From positions 372,001-436,000 of the forward strand of contig CBDCAI010000003.1 in the NCBI GenBank assembly GCA_965213845.1: a stretch of DNA of 64,000 bases, given 5' to 3'. Below are positions 43,450-52,030 of the stretch, piece after piece. The notes under the pieces are model-generated. The model was not told where the DNA came from and searched no databases. It worked only from the letters and a program-made list of their open reading frames with translations. Source of the stretch: JBBROS01 sp965213845. Lineage in GTDB: Bacteria > Pseudomonadota > Alphaproteobacteria > Acetobacterales > Acetobacteraceae. Made by a program: the position numbers and the translations under genes. Numbering within the stretch: the stretch's first letter is position 1; each line of letters begins with the position of its first letter.

Positions 43450-44238
43450 ATGAACGGGATGCTCAAGCTCCGGATCATCCCCTGCCTCGACGTCAAGGAC
43501 GGCCGCGTCGTGAAGGGCGTCAACTTCGTCGCCCTGCGGGACGCCGGCGACCCGGTCGAGCAGGCCGCGGTCTACGATGCGGCCGGCGCGGACGAGCTGA
43601 CGTTCCTGGACATCACCGCCAGCCACGAGAACCGCGACACCATCCTCGACGTCGTCTCGCGCACCGCGTCCCGCATCTTCCTGCCGCTGACCGTCGGCGG
43701 CGGCGTGCGCTCCACGGACGACATGCGCCGGCTGCTGCTGGCCGGCGCCGACAAGTGCAGCATGAACTCCGCCGCCGTCGCCCGCCCCGCGCTGGTGCAG
43801 GAGGCCGCGGAGAAGTTCGGCAGCCAGTGCGTGGTCGTGGCCGTCGATGCCCGCTCGACCGGAGCCGGGAGCGGTCGGTGGGAGGTGTTCACCCATGGCG
43901 GCCGCACCGGCACGGGCATGGACGCGGTGGCGTGGTGCCGCCAGGTGGCCGCCCTGGGCGCGGGCGAGATCCTGTTGACCAGCATGGACCGCGACGGCAC
44001 CGGGGCCGGCTTCGACCTCGACCTGCTGCGGGCCGTCTGCAGCGCCGTGCGCCTGCCCGTGGTCGCCTCGGGCGGCGTGGGCACGCTGGAGCATTTCGCG
44101 GCCGGCGCGGAGGCGGGTGCGACCGGGTTGCTGGCGGCCAGCGTGTTCCATTTCGGCACCTTCACCATCCCGCAGGTGAAAGCCTCGCTGGCGGCGGCCG
44201 GGCTGCCGGTGCGGCAGGACCGGCCGGTGGCCGCATGA
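43450..44238 (+). CDS. hisF: Imidazole glycerol phosphate synthase cyclase subunit
   Basis: A 262-residue TIM barrel taking ammonia from HisH to form IGP and AICAR. Catalytic aspartates lie in RIIPCLDVKDGRVVKGVNF (about residue 14) and LLTSMDRDGTGAGFDL (about 180); LPLTVGGGVRS and VASGGVGTLEHF bind phosphate. ATG 43450 or 43459 are both possible starts; upstream sequence is not conserved. Its stop overlaps the hisE start (ATGA). Confidence 0.96.
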   Translation: MNGMLKLRIIPCLDVKDGRVVKGVNFVALRDAGDPVEQAAVYDAAGADELTFLDITASHENRDTILDVVSRTASRIFLPLTVGGGVRSTDDMRRLLLAGADKCSMNSAAVARPALVQEAAEKFGSQCVVVAVDARSTGAGSGRWEVFTHGGRTGTGMDAVAWCRQVAALGAGEILLTSMDRDGTGAGFDLDLLRAVCSAVRLPVVASGGVGTLEHFAAGAEAGATGLLAASVFHFGTFTIPQVKASLAAAGLPVRQDRPVAA

Positions 44239-44813
44239 AGAAGGCCATCAAGAAGAGCGTGGCGGCCCAGCCCCGTCCGGCCAAGACCGTGACCAAGCCG
44301 GGCACGAAGACGGGAACGAAGGCGGGGACAAAGACTGGCGCCAAGACTGGCGCCAAGACTGGGACCAAGATGGGCACGAAGATGGGCACGAAGCGCCTCG
44401 CCGCCGCGCCCGACCGGGCCGCAGCCCCCCAGCTGGCGAACACCCCGGCTTCCGTCCTTCCAGGCGCCGACGCGGCCGTGATGGACCGCCTGCATGCCGT
44501 CGTGCTCGAGCGTCGCACGGCCGACCCGGCCCTCAGCCACTCCGCCCGCCTGCTGTCCCGCGGCGCCGCCAAGGTCGCACAGAAGTTCGGCGAGGAGGCG
44601 GTGGAGTGCCTGATCGAGGCCGTCACCGGCAACGCCCCCGCCCTCGTGGCCGAAAGTGCCGACGTGCTCTACCACCTGATCGTCATGTGGGTCGCCGCGG
44701 GCGTGGCGCCCGACCAGGTCTGGGCCGAGCTGTGCCGCCGCGAGGGGATCAGCGGCATCACGGAACGGGCGTCGCGTGGCAAGCCCATCGGCGAGACCAG
44801 CAAGATCCCCTGA
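44235..44813 (+). CDS. hisE: Phosphoribosyl-ATP pyrophosphatase with lysine-repeat N-terminal extension
   Basis: A 192-residue protein; the HisE fold fills only about residues 80-192 (MDRLHAVVLERR, SARLLSRGAAKVAQKFGEEAVECLIEA, ESADVLYHLIVMW, SGITERASRGKP). HisE removes pyrophosphate from PR-ATP. The N-terminal part is unusual: eight 4-residue units of the kind KTGT/KTGA/KMGT (residues 21-52) preceded by KKAIKKSVAAQPRPAK, resembling histone H1-like tails. The MazG-like acidic EExxE core is intact, so the enzyme should work. Overlaps hisF; convergent with the next gene, 2 bp between stops. Confidence 0.93.
   Translation: MKKAIKKSVAAQPRPAKTVTKPGTKTGTKAGTKTGAKTGAKTGTKMGTKMGTKRLAAAPDRAAAPQLANTPASVLPGADAAVMDRLHAVVLERRTADPALSHSARLLSRGAAKVAQKFGEEAVECLIEAVTGNAPALVAESADVLYHLIVMWVAAGVAPDQVWAELCRREGISGITERASRGKPIGETSKIP
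44295..44390 (+). repeat. 12-bp tandem repeats (8 units) in hisE
   Basis: Eight in-frame 12-mers of the form AAG-NNN-GGN-RCN encode K-x-G-T/A units. Two adjacent pairs are identical (AAGACTGGCGCC twice, AAGATGGGCACG twice), pointing to recent slippage. Confidence 0.9.
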
Positions 44814-44815
44814 GG

Positions 44816-46054
44816 TCAGGCCTTCATCAGCGGGCACCCACCCTCGGACACCGGACGCCAGGCCTCGCTGGCGGGCGTCGTGGCGACGAGATCCAGCAGG
44901 TCCCATTGCGAGCGGATCGCCGACGGCGCCTTGGCCTTGAACAGGTAGGCGGGGAACAGCGCCCGGCCATCGGCCCGGATGGTGCCGGGCCCGAACGCGT
45001 CGTCCTGCGTCGGCATGGACTTCATCTTCGCCACGATCGCCGCCCCGTCCTTCGCGGCCGCGGCGCCGGCCGCCTGCACCGCCCGCAGGTAATGCAGCGT
45101 CCCGCCATAGCACCCGGCCTGGATCATGTTCGGCGGGTGCTTCTGCGGCATCCGGTCCTGCACCGACTTCGTGAACCGCCGGGTCGCGTCGTTCATGTCC
45201 CAGTAGAACGTCGAGGTCAGGAACAGCCCTTGCGCCAGCTCCGGCCCGATCGCGTCCACGTCGGTCGGGTGCGACAGCAGGGCGGCCATCTTCATCTTAG
45301 CCTGCAGCCCGAACTCGTGCGCCTGCTTGACGCCGTTGACCGTGTCGTTGCCCGCCGAGGCGAAGCCGATCACGTCCGCGCCCGAGGCCTGCGCCTGCAG
45401 CAGGTACGACGAGAAGTCCGTGGTGTCCGGAAAGGGATAGGCCGCCCGGCCCACCACCGTGCCGCCGTTCGCCACCACGAAGGCCGCCGCGTCCCGCTCC
45501 AGCTGCTGGCCGAACACGTAGTCGGCCGTGATGAAGAACCACTTCCGCCCGCCCAGCTTCACCAGCTGCGACGCCGTCGAGCGGGACAGCATGTAGGTGT
45601 CGTACGTCCAGTGCACCGTGTTGGGCGTGCACTGGATGCCCGTCAGGTCCGCCGTGCCGCCGCCCGAGTTCACGTAAACCTTGTTCTTCTCCCGCACGAC
45701 GGCCGCCACGGCCAGCGCGACTGAGGAGGTCGGCACGTCCAGGATCATGTCCACCCCGTCGCGGTCCATCCACTGCCGGGCGATGCCCACGCCGATATCG
45801 GGCTTGTTCTGGTGGTCGGCCGAGATCAGCTGCACCATGAAGCCGCCTGCGGTGCCGAACTCGGCGATGGCCTGCTGGGCGCACACCACGCTGCCCATGC
45901 CGGTGTTGTCCCGATACGGGCCCGACTGGTCGTTCAGCAGCCCGATCCGGATCGTGGGCTGCTGCGCCCGCGCCCGGCCGGACCCCAGCCCCGCCAGGGG
46001 CAGCGCGCCAGCCAGCATGCTGCGCCCAAGCAAGGTCCGACGATCAAGTGCCAC
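44816..46054 (-). CDS. ABC transporter substrate-binding protein (branched-chain amino acid type)
   Basis: A 412-residue periplasmic receptor of the Peripla_BP_6 (LivJ-like) class. A Tat/Sec signal (DRRTLLGRSMLAGALPLAGL, ending GRARAQ) leads into IRIGLLNDQSGPYRDNTGMGSV and AIAEFGTAGGFMVQLISADHQNKPDIG. FFITADYVFGQQLERDAAAFV is the hinge region. Relatives often bind aromatic acids, amides or urea; the ligand is unknown. GTG 46054 is preceded by GGGAGAACGTC. No permease or ATPase gene is adjacent, so it is an orphan receptor here. Confidence 0.88.
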   Translation of the reverse strand: MALDRRTLLGRSMLAGALPLAGLGSGRARAQQPTIRIGLLNDQSGPYRDNTGMGSVVCAQQAIAEFGTAGGFMVQLISADHQNKPDIGVGIARQWMDRDGVDMILDVPTSSVALAVAAVVREKNKVYVNSGGGTADLTGIQCTPNTVHWTYDTYMLSRSTASQLVKLGGRKWFFITADYVFGQQLERDAAAFVVANGGTVVGRAAYPFPDTTDFSSYLLQAQASGADVIGFASAGNDTVNGVKQAHEFGLQAKMKMAALLSHPTDVDAIGPELAQGLFLTSTFYWDMNDATRRFTKSVQDRMPQKHPPNMIQAGCYGGTLHYLRAVQAAGAAAAKDGAAIVAKMKSMPTQDDAFGPGTIRADGRALFPAYLFKAKAPSAIRSQWDLLDLVATTPASEAWRPVSEGGCPLMKA

Positions 46055-46423
46055 GACGTTCTCCCTGTCCGCCCCAAAGGGGCCCTTTATTGGCCGGGAT
46101 ACTGCCCCCGCGCTCCCGGCTTGGCGAGGGGGGATAGGGCCAGGCCGATCGCTTGAAGCGTGCCGTTCACGAGGCTGCGAAGAGTGACACCGGACCACAG
46201 CGACACGGCGGACGCGATCATAGCGGGAGCCCCAGCCACATTCCATCGATCCTGGCTCCTCATCTGCTCCGTGGCCTGCGTGTCTCCGTGGTCCGGCTTC
46301 GCTTTGCGCGACCAGCCATACCGTGCCGCCACTCGAGCGAGCGATCGCCCCGGGCCTTCGGCGAGAGGGGTTGGGCGCGGTGCGGAGGTGGCGCATGCTG
46401 GCGCCGCCTCCGGAGTTCGACCT
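46055..46423. other. 369-bp gap without a convincing gene
   Basis: This is the intergenic region between the substrate-binding protein and the exported protein, holding both divergent promoters. A 58-codon minus-strand ORF (46087-46263) lacks coding character. The stretch 46267-46292 contains the CCGTGG-CCTGCGTGTCT-CCGTGG repeat described in the findings, and base composition dips slightly there. Confidence 0.6.
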
Positions 46424-47050
46424 ATGCCCCGCACCGCCGTCCCGTTCCTGGCTCTTGCCCTCGCCGGCACCCTGTCGGCATCGCCAGCCCGGGCGCAACC
46501 CGCTCCCACCCAGCCGGGCACCCCGGTCCGGATCAACGCGGTCATCATGGGCCTGCGGGGCGACACAATTGCGGTCCGCACGGAGGATGGCGCCACCGCC
46601 ACGATCCTGCTGCCCCCAGGCGTCCGCATCGGCACCCAGGTCGAGCGGTCCCTGGCCGACATCAAGCCCGGCGAGTTCGTGGGCTCGGCCGCACTCCGCG
46701 GCCGTGACGGCCGGCTGCATGCGCAGGAGGTGCACATCTTCCCCGACCAGCTCCGCGGCTCCGGCGAGGGCCACCGCCCGATGGACCTGCCGGAGCAGTC
46801 CATGACCAACGCCACCGTCGACGGCGTGGCCGAGGCCCCCACAGGCCGCGTCCTCACCATGCGCTACCCCGGCGGCGAGCAGTCGATCGAGGTCGGGCCC
46901 GAGGTCCGCATCGTCGGGCTGGTGCCGGGCGACCGCGCTCTGCTCGTGCCCGGCGCCGCCGTGACCGTGCGCGCCAGCCGCGCCGCCGACGGCACGCTGA
47001 CCGCCGTTGCCATCCAGGCCGAGAAGGACGGCGTCAAACCGCTTCCATGA
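46424..47050 (+). CDS. Exported protein of unknown function (DUF5666-like)
   Basis: A 208-residue protein with a signal peptide (AVPFLALALAGTLSASPARA). Two small beta-barrel-like repeats can be seen, RINAVIMGLRGDTIAVRTEDGATATILLPPGVRI and NATVDGVAEAPTGRVLTMRYPGGEQSIEVGPEVRIVGLVPGD, of the sort found in DUF5666 proteins. The end AIQAEKDGVKPLP recurs in related Acetobacteraceae proteins. No enzymatic residue pattern; function unknown. Confidence 0.75.
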   Translation: MPRTAVPFLALALAGTLSASPARAQPAPTQPGTPVRINAVIMGLRGDTIAVRTEDGATATILLPPGVRIGTQVERSLADIKPGEFVGSAALRGRDGRLHAQEVHIFPDQLRGSGEGHRPMDLPEQSMTNATVDGVAEAPTGRVLTMRYPGGEQSIEVGPEVRIVGLVPGDRALLVPGAAVTVRASRAADGTLTAVAIQAEKDGVKPLP

Positions 47051-47224
47051 CATCGGCGGCATGATCGGACGCCGGGCCGTGACGGGGCCACGCTGGCCCG
47101 GTATGCACGAGGCCACCTTCCGGATCGGAGCGCGCCCATCATCGCCGAGCTGCCCGCCGCGGACGTCGCGGACCCTCCCCGCCGGCGCCGCCTCGCCGCG
47201 ATCGCTGCCGTCGTCCTCGGTCTC

Positions 47225-48691
47225 GTGCTGGCGCTCGGGCTCATCGCCGGCTCCGTCCTGCTCGCAACCCGCAACGCCCAGGCGCTCGCCCGCCTGGCGC
47301 AGGCGCAGGCCGGCCGCACGAGCCTCGCCTTTCTCCTGAGTGCCGTCGAAAGCGCCGAGACCGGACAGCGCGGGTTCCTGCTCACCGGCAAGGAGAGCTA
47401 CCTCGCGCCCTATGAGAGCGGCATCCGGGACACGCCCGCCGCCCTGGCCCGGCTGACCCTGGAGCTGGATGCCGAGAACGACCTCGGGGACAACGAGCCC
47501 CTGCTCGCCCGCCTGCGCCGGCTGACCGCGGACAAGCTGGAGGAGCTGGGCATCACCATCGAACGGGTGCGCCGGGGCGACCGGGACGGCGCGCTCGATC
47601 TCGTGCTGTCCGACCGCGGTCAACGCGACATACTGGGCATCCGCCGCACCATCGCCACCCTGGACGACCGGCAGGGGGTGGTGCTCGCCCAGCAGATCGC
47701 CCTGGTCAACCGCAGCGGCCGGCTGCTGATCTGGGCCGATACGCTGGGCTTCGTGCTGCTCGCCGCCCTGGCCGGCGCCGTCGCCTGGGGGGCGCGCCAG
47801 GCGTTCCGGGCCCTGCGCCTGGCCCGGGCCGAGCTGTCCCAGGCCAATGCCGCGCTCTCCGTCGTAAACGAGACGCTGGAGCATCGGGTGGCCCGGCGCA
47901 CCGCCGCCCTGACCGCGGCCAACGACGAGATCCAGCGCTTCGCCTACATCGTCTCCCACGACCTGCGGGCGCCCCTGGTCAACATCATGGGGTTCACCGG
48001 CGAGCTGGAGAGCGCGGCCACCACCCTGTCCCGCTTCGTCGACCGCGCGGCCGCAGCCGACCCGCGCGCCGCCCAGGACGCGCTGCTGGCGACGACCGAG
48101 GACATCCCGGAGGCGATCGGCTTCATCAAGACCTCGACCGCCAAGATGGATCGGCTGATCGGCGCCATCTTGAAGCTGTCCCGCGAGGGACGCCGCGTGC
48201 TGACGCCCGAGCCGGTCGCGATGGGACCGTTCTTCGAGGGGCTTGCCGCCACGCTGCGCCACCAGGCGGACGCCCGCGGCGCCGTCGTCAGCCTGGGCGC
48301 GGTGCCGGACCTGGTAACGGACCGCGTGGTCCTGGAACAGGTGTTCGGCAACCTGCTGGAGAACGCGCTGAAGTACCTGCAGCCCGGCCGCCCCGGGCGC
48401 ATCGAGGTCGGCGGCCGTCTGGAGGGGGACACCGCCGTCATCGAGGTGGCGGATAACGGCCGCGGCATCGCCGAACGCGACCACGAGCGGGTGTTCGAGC
48501 TGTTCCGCCGGGCCGGCGACCAGACGGTGCCGGGCGAAGGGATCGGATTGGCCCACGTGCGTGCGCTGGTGCGCCGGCTGGGCGGCCGGATCGATTGCGT
48601 CTCGGCCGAAGGTGTGGGATCGACCTTCCGCGTCGCGATGCCTCGGACGTTGGTGGCCACCGCGCCGGACAGGGAGCTGGACCCCGCATGA
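47225..48691 (+). CDS. CHASE3-domain sensor histidine kinase
   Basis: At least 488 residues. A membrane helix is followed by a CHASE3 sensor domain (ESAETGQRGFLLTGKESYLAPYESG, about residues 38-62), a second helix (IWADTLGFVLLAALAGAVAWG), a coiled-coil, the phosphoacceptor FAYIVSHDLRAPLVNIMGF (about 240) and an HATPase domain with NLLENALKYLQPG, VADNGRGIAERDHERVFE and GEGIGLAHVRALVRRLGG. Listed from GTG 47225, but that cuts the first helix: IAELPAADVADPPRRRRLAAIA continues upstream to ATC 47138, which has GGAG 7 bp before it. Stop overlaps the response regulator start. Confidence 0.9.
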   Translation: MLALGLIAGSVLLATRNAQALARLAQAQAGRTSLAFLLSAVESAETGQRGFLLTGKESYLAPYESGIRDTPAALARLTLELDAENDLGDNEPLLARLRRLTADKLEELGITIERVRRGDRDGALDLVLSDRGQRDILGIRRTIATLDDRQGVVLAQQIALVNRSGRLLIWADTLGFVLLAALAGAVAWGARQAFRALRLARAELSQANAALSVVNETLEHRVARRTAALTAANDEIQRFAYIVSHDLRAPLVNIMGFTGELESAATTLSRFVDRAAAADPRAAQDALLATTEDIPEAIGFIKTSTAKMDRLIGAILKLSREGRRVLTPEPVAMGPFFEGLAATLRHQADARGAVVSLGAVPDLVTDRVVLEQVFGNLLENALKYLQPGRPGRIEVGGRLEGDTAVIEVADNGRGIAERDHERVFELFRRAGDQTVPGEGIGLAHVRALVRRLGGRIDCVSAEGVGSTFRVAMPRTLVATAPDRELDPA

Positions 48692-49125
48692 ACGCCGTCG
48701 CCGTGACCATCCTGTTGATCGAGGACGATCCGGGCCATGCCCGCCTGATCGAGAAGAACGTCCGACGCGCCGGGGTGACGAACGAGATCGTTCCCTTCAC
48801 CGACGGCACCGGCGCGCTGGCGCACCTGTTCGGCCAGGACGCGACCGGCGCCCGCACGGCGCAGCGCCCCATGCTCGTCCTGCTCGACCTCAATTTGCCG
48901 GACATGAGCGGCATCGCCATCCTGGAGCGGATCAAGGGCGACGAGCACCTGAAGCGCGTCCCGGTCGTCGTGCTGACCACCACGGACGACAAGGTGGAGA
49001 TTCAGCGCTGCTACGACCTGGGCTGCAACGTCTACATCACCAAGCCGGTCGACTACGAGGGCTTCGCCACGGCCATCCGGCAGCTCGGCCTGTTCCTGTC
49101 GGTCATGCAGGTGCCCGACGCCTGA
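48688..49125 (+). CDS. Single-domain response regulator (Rcp1-like)
   Basis: A 145-residue receiver without output domain. Acidic pocket LLIEDDPGHARLI, phosphoacceptor VLLDLNLPDMSGI (about residue 70), VVVLTTTDDKVEI and lysine in VYITKPVDYEGF are in place. The two-residue insert and LPDMSG pattern match Rcp1-type regulators that serve phytochrome-like or CHASE3 kinases. Overlaps both neighbours, so it is the direct partner of the kinase before and after it. Confidence 0.92.
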   Translation: MNAVAVTILLIEDDPGHARLIEKNVRRAGVTNEIVPFTDGTGALAHLFGQDATGARTAQRPMLVLLDLNLPDMSGIAILERIKGDEHLKRVPVVVLTTTDDKVEIQRCYDLGCNVYITKPVDYEGFATAIRQLGLFLSVMQVPDA

Positions 49126-50228
49126 TGGCCCATGCCGCGCCCCCGGCCGCGCCGAACACGCCGGCATCGGAAACCGGTCCGCCCTTGCGTCTGCTGTACA
49201 TCGACGACGATGCGGCCACGCGCCGCCTGGTGCAGCGCCGCCTCGCGCGCGCCGGCTTCGTCGTCACGCTGGCCGAATCGGGCGACGAGGGCGTGGCCCT
49301 GGCCGTGACCGCCTGCTTCGACGTCGTCGCACTCGACCACTCCATGCCCGGCCGCGACGGCCTGGCCGTGCTGGGCACCTTGCGCGCCCTGCCGGACGCC
49401 GCCCCCGTCGTGTTCGTCACCGCGACCGAGGAACCGCGCGTTGCGGTGACTGCGCTGAAGCAGGGGGCGGCCGACTTCGTCATCAAGGACGTGCAGGGCA
49501 CCTTCCTCGAGCTGCTGGAGCCGACGCTGCGGCAGGCCGTCGCCGGCGCCCGGCTGCAGCAGGCCAAGGAGGCGGCCGAGCGCGCGCTGCGGGAAAGCCG
49601 CGACCGGCTGGAGCGCCTGACCGCCCAGCAGGCCCTGCTGCTGCGCGAGGTGGACCACCGCGTGGCCAACAGCCTGCAGCTGATCAGCAGCCTGATCGCC
49701 CTGCAGGCCCGCCGGCTGGACGGCGATGCCCGCGACCTGCTGCGCCGCGCGGCGGAGCGGGTCGACGCCGTGGCCTTGATCCACCGCCGGCTCTATACCT
49801 CCAACGACGTCGAGTTCGTCGCGATGGACCAGTATCTGGACGGCCTGGTCGGCGAGTTCCGCCAGGCACTGGAAGCCGACGGCGAGCAGCAGCGGATCGA
49901 GCTGCAGGCCGAGCCCGTCCGGATCGAGACGGACAAGGCCGTCTCGATCGGGCTGATCGTGAACGAGCTGGTCACCAACGCGCTGAAATACGCCTACCCC
50001 TGCGGCGCGCGCGGGCCCGTCCGCATCGCCCTGTCCCGCAACCCGGACGCCAGCCTGCGCCTGGTGGTCGAGGATGACGGCATCGGCTACCCCCCCGCGG
50101 CCAAGCCCGCGATCGGCACCGGGGTCGGCGCCATGATCGTCTCGGCCATGGCCGACACGCTGCGCGCCACCATCACGCTCGACCCCGCCTGGGCCGGCAC
50201 GCGGTTCGTGATAAGCGTGCCGGCCTGA
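49125..50228 (+). CDS. Receiver-histidine kinase hybrid (HisKA_2/HWE-like)
   Basis: A 367-residue cytoplasmic protein. Residues ~20-140 are a receiver (LLYIDDDAATRRLVQRRL; VVALDHSMPGRDGLAVLG; VTATEEPRVAVTALKQGAADFVIKD), followed by a coiled-coil and a HisKA_2 box LLREVDHRVANSLQLISSLIALQARR with the phosphoacceptor histidine near residue 170. The ATPase part has GLIVNELVTNALKYAYP and VEDDGIGYP, with GTGVGAMIVSAMA. Such kinases act in general stress or light signalling. Start overlaps the regulator stop (TGATG). Confidence 0.9.
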   Translation: MAHAAPPAAPNTPASETGPPLRLLYIDDDAATRRLVQRRLARAGFVVTLAESGDEGVALAVTACFDVVALDHSMPGRDGLAVLGTLRALPDAAPVVFVTATEEPRVAVTALKQGAADFVIKDVQGTFLELLEPTLRQAVAGARLQQAKEAAERALRESRDRLERLTAQQALLLREVDHRVANSLQLISSLIALQARRLDGDARDLLRRAAERVDAVALIHRRLYTSNDVEFVAMDQYLDGLVGEFRQALEADGEQQRIELQAEPVRIETDKAVSIGLIVNELVTNALKYAYPCGARGPVRIALSRNPDASLRLVVEDDGIGYPPAAKPAIGTGVGAMIVSAMADTLRATITLDPAWAGTRFVISVPA

Positions 50229-50321
50229 CCGGCATGCCCTTGTCCAAGCCTGCCGGCCTGCGGGCTTGTCGGCCCGGCTGATTTCCCTCACCCTTCAACC
50301 CCGTCGCCAAGCTGGAACCCG

Positions 50322-51131
50322 ATGCCCCTCTCCGAAGTTCTCGACCCCACCCGCTGGTCCGATCCGGCGTGGCTCGCGATGCATCATGACCTCGCGACCT
50401 ACTCGGTCGACCCGCAATGCTTCCACACGCCCGGCAAGCCGGCCAACGAGGTGGTGCGCAAGGGCTGGGAGTGGACACATTGCATCTACGGCCTGCAGAA
50501 GCTCGGCGCGATCGCGCCCGGCGCCCGGGCGCTGGGCGTGGGCGCAGGACGCGAACCCGTGATCTTCTGGCTCGCCGACCACGTCGCCCATGTCACCGCC
50601 ACCGACCTCTATGGCAACGAGACCTGGTCGTCCAACGCCGCCGCCGAGGCGTCGGCCGATGTCACGCTGCACCCGGAACGCTACTGCCCGCGCTCCATCG
50701 ACCTGGCGAAGATGAGCTTTGAGAATGCCGACGGCACGGCGCTGCAATACGCCGACGCCAGCTTCGACATCGTCTGGAGCCTGTCCTCGATCGAGCACTT
50801 CGGCGGGCATGACGCCGCGACGAAGGCCATGCGCGAGATGTCCCGCGTGCTGAAGCCCGGGGGCATCGCCTGCGTCGCGACGGAGTTCCTGCTGCTGCCC
50901 GAGGCCAGCCACGACGAGTTCTTTAACCGGGCCAAGGTCGAGGCCTGCCTGATCGGCGCCGACCCCGCCCTGACGCTGGTGGACGGCATGTCGTGGAATC
51001 TGCCGGCCGCCGAGTTCCTGATCGACGCGATCAAGTTCCCGGAAAGCACGACCCGGCTGCGGCGCCACATCGTCCTGAACAACGGCGAGATCCAATGGAC
51101 CTCGGTCATCCTGTTCCTGCGGAAGAGCTGA
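50322..51131 (+). CDS. Class I SAM-dependent methyltransferase
   Basis: A 269-residue protein with methyltransferase motifs: ALGVGAGREPVIFWLADHVAHVTATDLY (motif I and acidic post-I), FDIVWSLSSIEHFGGHDAATKAMREMSRVLKPGGIACVATEFLL (motifs II and III). The long N-terminal helical part (PTRWSDPAWLAMHHDLATYS) and YGLQKLGAI suggest a sugar or glycan-modifying methyltransferase, which is only a guess. Stands alone, convergent with the protease gene. Confidence 0.82.
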   Translation: MPLSEVLDPTRWSDPAWLAMHHDLATYSVDPQCFHTPGKPANEVVRKGWEWTHCIYGLQKLGAIAPGARALGVGAGREPVIFWLADHVAHVTATDLYGNETWSSNAAAEASADVTLHPERYCPRSIDLAKMSFENADGTALQYADASFDIVWSLSSIEHFGGHDAATKAMREMSRVLKPGGIACVATEFLLLPEASHDEFFNRAKVEACLIGADPALTLVDGMSWNLPAAEFLIDAIKFPESTTRLRRHIVLNNGEIQWTSVILFLRKS

Positions 51132-51141
51132 CCCGAAGCCC

Positions 51142-52020
51142 TCAACCCGGCGCGACGAACACCCGGCCCAGCAGGAACCAGAACCAAACCCGGCGCGTGC
51201 CGAGATAGTCCATCCCGACCAGCAGGTCGCCCGCGAATGCCGGAAGGTCGCCGATCGTCAGCGCGGGCCGCTCCAGCGTGTCGGACCCGATGCGCAGCAG
51301 GCCGAAGCGCGCCTGCCGCGCCACCAGCCCTTCCGGGTTGACCGCCTGGCCCCGTGACTGCGGCAGGCGCTGCAGCGCCTTGCCGTGCAACCCGGCGTCC
51401 TCCGCCGCCTGGATCGACAGGGTCGAGGCGGAGGCGCCGGTGTCCAGCATGCCGCGGAGCGGCTGCCCATCGACCTCCAGCGACACGAACAGGTGCCCCG
51501 ACCCGGCCTGCTGCTGCGCCGGCAGGCGGGTGACCGGCCCCGACCAGGCCGGCAGCGCCGCCGGGCACGTGCGGGCCCGATACAAGGCCAGGCGCCGGTG
51601 CGGCACGTCCAGCTCCATCTCGGTCCCGACCAGCACGTCAATCCCGAGCAGGCCGTCGATCGGCGGCGCCGGCGCGTCCGTCAGCAGGACCGGCAGGCCC
51701 GTCAGTCGCAACCCGCCGACGGCCAGCGTGTCGACCCGTGCGGCACCGACCGACGTCAGCCCCGCCGCCCCGCCCACCTGGTGCCGCTCCGGCCCCGCCA
51801 CCACGCCCAGCCGCCCGGCCGCCATGCGCGTCAGCACCGTCCGGTCGGACCCCGTGTCCACCACCATCGACGCGGGCCGCCCATTGATCTCCACCGTCAC
51901 CACGGGCACGTTCGCCACCAGCCGGACCGGCACCTCCGCCAGCTTGTCCAGCCGGCAGGTGCCGCCGGGATCGGCGCCGCAGCCGGACAGCAGCAGCAGC
52001 AGGAGCAGCGTCGCCTTCAT
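51142..52020 (-). CDS. Retropepsin-like aspartyl protease family lipoprotein
   Basis: A 292-residue protein with a lipoprotein signal (KATLLLLLLLSGCGAD). Two aspartyl-protease-like halves are seen: VNGRPASMVVDTGSDRTVLTRMAAGRLG (DTGS, about residue 52) and VDGQPLRGMLDTGASASTLSIQAAEDAG (DTGA, about 188), each followed by a hydrophobic GLLGIDVL/LLVGMDYL stretch. Bacterial members are mostly uncharacterised periplasmic peptidases. Having both halves in one chain resembles pepsins rather than dimeric retropepsins. Divergent from queG with only 10 bp between starts. Confidence 0.8.
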   Translation of the reverse strand: MKATLLLLLLLSGCGADPGGTCRLDKLAEVPVRLVANVPVVTVEINGRPASMVVDTGSDRTVLTRMAAGRLGVVAGPERHQVGGAAGLTSVGAARVDTLAVGGLRLTGLPVLLTDAPAPPIDGLLGIDVLVGTEMELDVPHRRLALYRARTCPAALPAWSGPVTRLPAQQQAGSGHLFVSLEVDGQPLRGMLDTGASASTLSIQAAEDAGLHGKALQRLPQSRGQAVNPEGLVARQARFGLLRIGSDTLERPALTIGDLPAFAGDLLVGMDYLGTRRVWFWFLLGRVFVAPG

Positions 52021-52030
52021 GCCGACCACC

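Noticed and set aside
44281..44400. CRISPR-like array
   Set aside because: The repeats are 12-bp, head to tail, without spacers and in frame with hisE.
46087..46263. 58-codon minus-strand ORF in the gap after the substrate-binding protein
   Set aside because: No ribosome site, no family resemblance and no coding character; the frame runs in from a shadow of the neighbouring gene.
46400..47050. Exported protein at 46424 as a metal transporter permease
   Set aside because: Related proteins sometimes carry that label, but there is only a signal peptide and soluble beta-rich repeats, no membrane permease segments.
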